NCBI GenBank assembly: GCA_903889245.1
Contig: CAISWQ010000054.1
Span: forward strand, 44,412-108,411
DNA length: 64,000 bases
Source of the DNA: an uncultured Lentisphaerota bacterium
GTDB taxonomy: Bacteria; Verrucomicrobiota; Kiritimatiellia; CAIQIC01
Direction of reading: 5' to 3'
The notes under the pieces are model-generated. The model was not told where the DNA came from, did not search any database, and saw only the letters and a list, made by a program, of their open reading frames with translations. Below are positions 59,062 to 64,000 of this stretch, in pieces. The translations under genes and the position numbers were made by a program. Positions within the stretch are counted from its first letter, which is position 1, and every line of letters starts with the position of its first letter.

Positions 59062-61134
59062 TCAGGTCGCGGGCTTGGGGGCAGGGCTCTTTTTCTCGGC
59101 CGGGGCGACGGGCAGCAGCAGCCGGGCCGGGTCGAGGCCGCGGCCGCGGAGCTTTTGGGCCAGCACCTCGTTCTTGCTGTCGAGCTGGTAGGCGGTGGTC
59201 CAGCATTTCACCGCGAGTTCAGGATGGTTGAGCTTCAGGTAGAGGTCGCCGAGGTGGTCGGCCACGGTCGCGTCGTCGGGCGCGAGCTGGGCGGCGCGCT
59301 TGAGCGGGGCCAGCGCGTCCTGGTAGCGGCCTTGCTGAAAATAAATCCAGCCGAGCGTGTCGAGGAACGCGCCGTTCTCCGGGTCCTGGGCGAGGGCGCG
59401 GCGCGAAAATTCCAGCGCGCGGTCGAGGTGCAGGTTTTTCTCGCTCCACATGTAGGCAAGGTAGTTGAGCGCCTCGGCGTAGTCGCGGTCGAGTTCAAGG
59501 CACTTGAGCAACAGCTTTTCGCTGCGCTCGAACTGGCCGGTGCGCTCGCAGGAGGCGCCGTACCAGAAGAAAAACGCGGCGTTGAACTCCGCGCCGCCGT
59601 GCTGGGCGGCGACCTGCTGCGCCTGCTCGAACGCGCGCGCGGCGGCGGCATGGTCCTGCGCCACGTAGCGGACAAAGCCGAGGTGGATCAGCGGGTTCGG
59701 GTTCGCCGGCAGGCGCTCGGCGACGCGCTGGAGAATGCGCGCCAGCCCGCGCGCGTCGGCGTCCTTGCCGGCGAGCAGTTCCTGGAGGAACTGGATGGTG
59801 ACGGTGTCGTCGTCGCGCGCGCCCTGCACGAGCAAGGCCACGCAGTCTTCGGTCTTGCCGGACTTGAAGGCGGCGACGGCGTAGCGGCTGAACAACTCGG
59901 CGGGGATTTTCGCGTCGGGCTTGTTGCGCAGGACGCGCAGCGAGCGGGCGAAGCCGGCCATCGCCTGCGCGTAGGCCTGCTGCTCGATGTGGAGATAGGC
60001 CTGGAACTGTAGCAGCAGCGCATGGTCGGGCCAGCGCACCAGTCCCGCCTCAATGGCCTGCAACGCGGCGTTGGTCTGGCTGTGGGTCAGCAGGAAGACG
60101 GCGAGGCGCATGGCGGTCAGCGGCTGCGCGGCGTGCTCGGTGGCGCGGCGGAAGGCGATCTCGGCGCGGACCTCGTCGCCGCCGGAGTCGCGCAGTTCGC
60201 CGAGGTAGAACCACGCGCGCTCGTCCTGCGGACGCTCCTTCACGCTTTGCTCGAAGAAGCTGATCGCGGCGCCGCGCTGGCCGTTGGCGGCGTAGCTCTG
60301 CGCGAGGCGCGTGCGGAACGGGAGCTGGTCCGTGATCCGCGCCTCGAGGCTGGCGTGACAGGCGCAGGCCTTCTGGAACTGGCTGTCGGCGATGTAGAGC
60401 TCGGCCAGCCCGGTCAGCAGCGCGTTGTCCTTGGGAAACTCCTTGCAGGCCTCCTCCATCACGGCGATGGCGCGCAGGCGGGCGGCGTGCGCCGCCTGTG
60501 GCGCGCGGGCGCGCACCGCGCTGCGGGCGAAGAGGTCCGCGTAACCGCGATAGAGGTCGGGCGAGTGCGGCGCGAGCTTGAGCGCGGCCTCCAACTGCTT
60601 CAGCGCCTCCTCGTCCTTGCCCTGCGTGACCAGGATTGAGGCGAGCTTGAGATAGCCGGCGGCCTCGCGCGGCGTGAGCTTGATGAGCTTGCGGTAGGTG
60701 GCCACCGCCTGGTCGCCCTGGTCGGTCGCCTGGTAGGCGAGCGCGAGCCAGCCCAGCGCGCGGTCGGATGCGGGATGGCGCGCGGCGAGGTCGCGCAGGA
60801 TCGTCAGCGCCTCCTGGTTGCGGCTCTGCTGGAGCAGCCCCTGCGCGGTTTTCATCTGGAGCTGCTCGTTGTCCGGCTCCAGTTGCGCGGCGGCGAGGTA
60901 GTGCTCTACCGCGTCGGCGTTGTCCTTGCCCAGTTCCGCGAGGCGGCCGCGGGCGAACGCCGCCAGCGCTTGCGCGCGGCGCTGCCCTTCGGCGCTCAAC
61001 GGCGCCACCGCCGGCGGCACATCGGCCGCGGCGCTGGCGGGGGGCGCGGCCAAAGGAACGGGCGGCGTACGGCAACCGGCCAGCAGAAATATCCCGCTTA
61101 GGGCGCAGATACAAAACACCCGTGGCTTATTCAT
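59062..61134 (-). CDS. TPR-repeat lipoprotein
   Basis: 690 residues. Lipoprotein signal MNKPRVFCICALSGIFLLAGC with lipobox LAGC (C21). The rest is nearly all tetratricopeptide repeats, about 15 units from residue 50 on (NADAVEHYLAAAQLEPDN, GDQAVATYRKLIKLTPREA, NGAFLDTLGWIYFQQGRYQDALAPL as last canonical units). Probably a scaffold in the periplasm, anchored in a membrane. Third gene of a minus-strand unit with hisG and the COX24-like gene. CGGAG is close upstream of the ATG. Confidence 0.9.
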   Translation of the reverse strand: MNKPRVFCICALSGIFLLAGCRTPPVPLAAPPASAAADVPPAVAPLSAEGQRRAQALAAFARGRLAELGKDNADAVEHYLAAAQLEPDNEQLQMKTAQGLLQQSRNQEALTILRDLAARHPASDRALGWLALAYQATDQGDQAVATYRKLIKLTPREAAGYLKLASILVTQGKDEEALKQLEAALKLAPHSPDLYRGYADLFARSAVRARAPQAAHAARLRAIAVMEEACKEFPKDNALLTGLAELYIADSQFQKACACHASLEARITDQLPFRTRLAQSYAANGQRGAAISFFEQSVKERPQDERAWFYLGELRDSGGDEVRAEIAFRRATEHAAQPLTAMRLAVFLLTHSQTNAALQAIEAGLVRWPDHALLLQFQAYLHIEQQAYAQAMAGFARSLRVLRNKPDAKIPAELFSRYAVAAFKSGKTEDCVALLVQGARDDDTVTIQFLQELLAGKDADARGLARILQRVAERLPANPNPLIHLGFVRYVAQDHAAAARAFEQAQQVAAQHGGAEFNAAFFFWYGASCERTGQFERSEKLLLKCLELDRDYAEALNYLAYMWSEKNLHLDRALEFSRRALAQDPENGAFLDTLGWIYFQQGRYQDALAPLKRAAQLAPDDATVADHLGDLYLKLNHPELAVKCWTTAYQLDSKNEVLAQKLRGRGLDPARLLLPVAPAEKKSPAPKPAT

Positions 61135-61171
61135 GAACCGGACTCCGGGGCGCGTACGCCGCGCGAACGGA

Positions 61172-61267
61172 CTACTTGTTCTCGTTCTTGTGGCGGTTCA
61201 GGCGCCGGCGTTTCCGCCGCTTGTGATTCGCCATTTTCAGCCGCCGTTTTTTCTTTACCGAACCCAT
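61172..61267 (-). CDS. AURKAIP1/COX24-like very small basic protein
   Basis: 31 residues, more than half Lys/Arg/His: begins MGSVKKKRRLKMANHKRRKR. The MGSVxKKRRxKMxxHKxRK pattern is the bacterial counterpart of the mitochondrial ribosomal protein mS38 (AURKAIP1/COX24) domain and is expected to bind rRNA in the small subunit. Strong GCAGGAG ribosome-binding site. Lies between hisG (29 bases) and the TPR gene (37 bases), so probably co-transcribed. Confidence 0.88.
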   Translation of the reverse strand: MGSVKKKRRLKMANHKRRKRRRLNRHKNENK

Positions 61268-61296
61268 GATGACTCCTGCGTTGCTCCGCGCCGCGG

Positions 61297-62175
61297 TTAC
61301 GGCACGACTTTGTTCAGAGCGATTTCGATGATACCTTCCGCCCCCGCCGCCTTCAAGGCCGGGATGATCTCGCGCACGACCTTCTCCTCGACCACCGATT
61401 CCACCGCGTACCAACCTTCGCGGTTGAGGCTGCTGATCGTCGGCGCATTCAACGCGGGCAGCAGCTTGAGCGCCGCCTCAAGGCTGGCTTCGCGGACGTT
61501 CATCTTGATGAGCACCTTGCTCTCCGCCTCCAGCGCGCCCTTGAGCAGCAGCGCGATCTGCTCGATTTTCGCGCGCTTGCCCGGGTCCTTCCACGCCTGC
61601 TTGTTCGCGATCAGCCGCGTCGTGGACTCCAGCACGGTATCCACGATCCGCAGATTGTTCGCGCGCAGCGAGGAACCGGTTTCCGTCAGCTCGATGATCG
61701 CGTCCACAAGTTCCGGCGCCTTGACTTCCGTCGCGCCCCACGAGAACTCGACCTCGGCGTGTACGCCGTGCTGCTTGAGGTAACGCTTGGCGATGCCCAC
61801 CGCCTCGGTGGCGATGCGCTTGCCCTCGAGGTCCTTCACCGTCTTGATCTTGGAATCGTTCGGCACGGCCAGCACCCAGCGCACCGGGCGCATGCCCTGC
61901 TTGGCATAGATGAGGTTGGCGACCTCGTGCACGTCGGAGCCGTTCTCGATGATCCAGTCGTGGCCCGTCAGGCCGGCATCCAACATGCCGTGCTCGACGT
62001 AGCGGCTGATTTCCTGTGCGCGGATCAGGCGCGCCTCGATTTCGGGATCGTTGACGCTCGGGATGTAGGAGCGCGAGCCGGTCGCGACCGTGAAGCCCGC
62101 CTTCTTCATGATCGCGAACGTGGACTCTTGCAGGCTGCCCTTGGGCAGGCCGAGCACGATTTTCTTCATGGCCAT
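61297..62175 (-). CDS. hisG: ATP phosphoribosyltransferase, long form
   Basis: 292 residues. First step of histidine synthesis: joins ATP and [24 protein letters not shown] at the start, [14 protein letters not shown], the PRPP loop in [20 protein letters not shown] (ETGSSLRAN), and a C-terminal ACT-like regulatory domain (residues about 220-292, [18 protein letters not shown]), so it is the histidine-inhibited long form that needs no HisZ. Start MAMKK chosen with GGAG upstream. No other his genes are adjacent. Confidence 0.95.
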   Translation of the reverse strand: MAMKKIVLGLPKGSLQESTFAIMKKAGFTVATGSRSYIPSVNDPEIEARLIRAQEISRYVEHGMLDAGLTGHDWIIENGSDVHEVANLIYAKQGMRPVRWVLAVPNDSKIKTVKDLEGKRIATEAVGIAKRYLKQHGVHAEVEFSWGATEVKAPELVDAIIELTETGSSLRANNLRIVDTVLESTTRLIANKQAWKDPGKRAKIEQIALLLKGALEAESKVLIKMNVREASLEAALKLLPALNAPTISSLNREGWYAVESVVEEKVVREIIPALKAAGAEGIIEIALNKVVP

Positions 62176-62204
62176 GATGATGTCTCCGCCGTTAGAGGCC
62201 GCGG

Positions 62205-62233
62205 AATGTAGCGTATGCCCGCGCCCGAGTCCA
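62205..62233 (-). promoter_or_regulatory. Promoter of the hisG unit
   Basis: Minus strand: TGGACT (62233-62228), 17-base spacer, TACATT (62210-62205) in GCTACATTCCGCGG. Leader about 25-30 bases. Four of six matches in each hexamer. Confidence 0.5.
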
Positions 62234-62246
62234 GCGCCGCCTGCGT

Positions 62247-62297
62247 TTTTCCAACCCTTGGAAAAGCACAAACGGGCCGTTTCCAGCGCTTGGGAAA
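62247..62297. repeat. Phased palindrome array, 2 copies (centres 62256, 62288)
   Basis: 32 bp apart, placed exactly between the divergent promoters of hisG and thrC. Confidence 0.9.
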
Positions 62298-62306
62298 CGG
62301 CGTGGC

Positions 62307-62335
62307 TTGCGGGGCGGAGGGCGAGCCGCTATCCT
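62307..62335 (+). promoter_or_regulatory. Candidate leaderless promoter of thrC
   Basis: TTGCGG 62307-62312, 17-base spacer, TATCCT 62330-62335 in CGCTATCCTCGCGCGCC, eight bases before the ATG. Weak -35, but the position and the CGCGCG follower agree with other near-leaderless starts here. Confidence 0.45.
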
Positions 62336-62343
62336 CGCGCGCC

Positions 62344-63720
62344 ATGACACCGATGCGCTATATCAGCACGCGTGGGCAGACGCCGCCGCTGGGCTTCAGC
62401 GACGCTGTGATGGCCGGGCTCGCGCGCGATGGCGGACTGCTGGTCCCGGAACAGATGCTCCCGCCCGACGACCGTTTCCATGCGTGGCCGGACATGTCCT
62501 ATCGCGAGTTGGCCTACGAACTGGTCGTCCGCTACGCCGATCTCGGGCAGGTCGAGATCGCCAAGTTAGTCCACGATGCCTACGATCCGTTCCGTCATTC
62601 GGAAGTCGTGCAGCGCGTGCCGGCCGGACCGGTGCAGGTGCTCGAACTGTTCCACGGGCCGACGCTGGCGTTCAAGGATATCGCGTTGCAATTCCTCGGC
62701 GGGCTGTTCAGCCTGCTCCTCGAAAAATCCGGCGGGCACATGAACATCGTCGCCGCGACCAGCGGCGACACGGGTAGCGCGGCGATCGCGGGCGTGCGCA
62801 GCCGGAAGAACATCCAGATTTTCGTCATGCATCCGAAGGGGCGCGTCAGCCCCACGCAAGAGCGGCAGATGACGAGCGTGCTCGACGCGAACGTCCACAA
62901 CCTCGCTCTCGAGGGCAGCTTCGACGACTGCCAGCGCATCATGAAGCAGCTCTTCGCCGACCTGCCGTTCAAGGACCGCCATGCGCTCGGCGCGGTCAAC
63001 TCCGTCAACTGGGCCCGCGTGCTGATTCAGATGGTCTATTATTTCCACGCGGCGTTTCGTTGTTGCATGGATACCGGCGCGAAGTCCGTCCAGTTCTCCG
63101 TCCCGACCGGCAACTTTGGCGATATCCTCGCCGGCTACTACGCCGCGCAGATGGGCGCGCCGATCAAGCGGCTGATCCTCGCGACCAACGAGAACGACAT
63201 CCTCGCGCGCTTCTTCACGACGGGCGAGTACAGCTTGGGCCGGGTGTTGCCGACGCTCTCGCCCTCGATGGATATCCAGGTGGCGAGCAACTTCGAGCGC
63301 TACCTCTTCGACCGCGTCGGCGGCGACGCCGCCAAGCTGCGCGCACTCATGGCGCAGTTCGGCCACGAGGGCAAGTTGCGCGTCGAGGGCCGCGACCCGC
63401 TGTTCGTCGCCGGCGTCGGTGATACCGCCGCAACACTGGCGACGATCAAAAAATATCACGAGCAGTTCGACTACCTGCTCGACCCGCACACCGCTGTCGG
63501 CGTCCACGTGGCCGAGCAGTTCCTCGACCCGGAAGCACCGACTATTTGCCTCGCCACCGCCCATCCCGCCAAATTCAGCACCGCCATCCAGCAGGCGACC
63601 GGTCAGGACTTGGCGCATCATCCGCTTCTCGACGCGCTCGCCGATCTGCCGACGCGCTGTACCACGCTCCCCGCCGAGGTCGCCGCCGTCCGCGACTACA
63701 TCGCCGCGCACGCCACCTGA
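62344..63720 (+). CDS. thrC: Threonine synthase
   Basis: 458 residues, PLP-dependent, fold type II, long form as in E. coli and yeast. Converts O-phosphohomoserine to threonine. MRYISTRGQTPPLGFSDAVMAGLARDGGL at the start is seen as YISTRGQTPPLGFSDAV and GLARDGGLLVPE; PLP Lys in FHGPTLAFKDIALQFLG; phosphate-binding ATSGDTGSAAIAG; PTGNFGDILAGYYA. ATG 62344 gives the canonical N-terminus. thrC makes what the tdh-kbl enzymes break down, but the two are 16 kb apart and separately controlled. Confidence 0.96.
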   Translation: MTPMRYISTRGQTPPLGFSDAVMAGLARDGGLLVPEQMLPPDDRFHAWPDMSYRELAYELVVRYADLGQVEIAKLVHDAYDPFRHSEVVQRVPAGPVQVLELFHGPTLAFKDIALQFLGGLFSLLLEKSGGHMNIVAATSGDTGSAAIAGVRSRKNIQIFVMHPKGRVSPTQERQMTSVLDANVHNLALEGSFDDCQRIMKQLFADLPFKDRHALGAVNSVNWARVLIQMVYYFHAAFRCCMDTGAKSVQFSVPTGNFGDILAGYYAAQMGAPIKRLILATNENDILARFFTTGEYSLGRVLPTLSPSMDIQVASNFERYLFDRVGGDAAKLRALMAQFGHEGKLRVEGRDPLFVAGVGDTAATLATIKKYHEQFDYLLDPHTAVGVHVAEQFLDPEAPTICLATAHPAKFSTAIQQATGQDLAHHPLLDALADLPTRCTTLPAEVAAVRDYIAAHAT

Positions 63721-63856
63721 TTTTTTCCAGGGATGGGAACCCGCCCCCGGTGTTTTTTTCAAGGCTTGGGAAAAAAGAGGTCAGCGATCAGCAGGCAGAG
63801 GGCAGTTTTTCCAAGCCTCGGAAAAATCTGCGCGCCATTTTCCAAGCCTTGGAAAA
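63721..63856. repeat. Phased palindrome array, 4 copies (centres 63732, 63764, 63816, 63847)
   Basis: Steps 32, 52 and 31 bp; the 52-bp gap holds GAGGTCAGCGATCAGCAGGCAG-type sequence (63777-63804) related to 8612-8638. First two copies are degenerate. Starts at the thrC stop. Confidence 0.85.
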
Positions 63857-63907
63857 CAACGCTGGCGGGAAGCAGAGCAGCCACAGATGAGCACGGAGGG
63901 CAAAATA

Positions 63908-63992
63908 TTTGGAGTGCGGCGGCAGGACGCCGCTTTCTGCGGCGCGACGCGTCGCGCCGCCCCCAAGCGCGGACACGTCCGCGCACTCCAAA
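63908..63992. repeat. Cloverleaf-like multi-hairpin element with 11-bp outer inverted repeat
   Basis: Outer arms TTTGGAGTGCG (63908-63918) and CGCACTCCAAA (63982-63992) are perfect complements. They enclose GCGGCG/CGCCGC (63916-63921/63928-63933), a 22-bp perfect palindrome centred in GACGCGTC (63939-63960), and GCGCGGAC-ac-GTCCGCGC (63967-63984). No gene lies in 63721-64000. Confidence 0.8.
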
Positions 63993-64000
63993 CAAGTACC

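Noticed and set aside
1264..63856. The regular palindrome arrays as CRISPR
   Set aside because: Units are only about 18 bp, linkers are 13-17 bp and often related, copy number per array is 2-6, and no cas gene is present.
63908..63992. A tRNA-like gene in the cloverleaf-forming element
   Set aside because: There is no anticodon-loop or T-loop consensus and no acceptor end; the arms are pure inverted repeats. I found no tRNA or rRNA anywhere in the window.
63721..64000. An insertion sequence at the right end
   Set aside because: Inverted repeats are present but there is no transposase and no target duplication that can be seen; the repeats belong to the families described above.

Overview
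The window is high-GC bacterial DNA (clearly above 60% G+C), densely coding, with 54 supported protein genes and no rRNA, tRNA, transposase or CRISPR array seen. Gene content and repeat style point to the PVC superphylum, most likely a Verrucomicrobiota/Kiritimatiellota-type or Lentisphaerota-type organism. The reasons are Tat-exported Gfo/Idh/MocA and xylose-isomerase-like TIM-barrel proteins, a formylglycine sulfatase, DUF3472 and glycosidase-like exported proteins, a MoxR-DUF58-BatA operon, a transmembrane Ser/Thr kinase, and abundant families of short palindromic intergenic repeats. This placement is inference; there is no rRNA to confirm it.

Layout. 1-7.3 kb: end of an exported oxidoreductase, a short biotin ligase, a membrane Ser/Thr kinase, type III pantothenate kinase, an HMGL-like aldolase, then a small operon of two secreted proteins plus a YqaE/Pmp3 peptide. 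7.6-10.6 kb: exported TIM-barrel isomerase, AI-2E-type permease, AlkA-like glycosylase. 10.7-19.2 kb: an HTH/PTS-IIA regulator overlapping a six-subunit group-4 hydrogenase-like membrane complex whose large subunit lacks all four nickel-binding cysteines, i.e. an Ehr-type (energy-converting-hydrogenase-related) complex. 19.3-20.5 kb (minus): hemerythrin protein plus Fe-S protein behind a CRP/FNR-type operator. 20.8-33.0 kb: seven-gene MoxR/DUF58/BatA/vWA/DUF4175/prenyltransferase-repeat operon. 33.1-39.3 kb: YedK, SGNH hydrolase, HypA-HypB, two GT4 glycosyltransferases, diphosphomevalonate decarboxylase. 39.4-45.5 kb: outer-membrane protein, a HAD/deoxyhypusine-synthase-like/PfkB cluster, a glycosidase-like protein. 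45.7-58.9 kb: one tightly packed 11-gene run starting with tdh and kbl (threonine breakdown) and continuing through exported hydrolase-like proteins, rlmN, a sulfatase and a TRIC channel. 59.1-62.2 kb (minus): hisG, a 31-residue COX24-like protein and a TPR lipoprotein. 62.3-63.7 kb: thrC.

The most striking signal is not a gene. A short palindrome (consensus TTTTCCAAGCCTTGGAAAA) occurs about 51 times in 16 arrays of 2-6 copies, never alone. Centre-to-centre spacing inside arrays is 31-33 bp in 32 of 35 intervals, and the three exceptions are 20, 50 and 52 bp. These values are close to 3, 2 and 5 helical turns, so the palindromes lie on one face of the helix. Most arrays sit between genes next to likely promoters. 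The unit has no stop codon in any of six frames, and in four exported proteins of the tdh-kbl operon two copies exactly 32 bp apart form the signal peptide itself (pattern FPxLGxLAxLxFQxxExxA).

A second recurring signal is a promoter form, best seen as TTGACT-N16-GAnAAT followed by GCGCGC. Several starts lie only 6-12 bases behind the -10, which suggests leaderless or nearly leaderless mRNAs.
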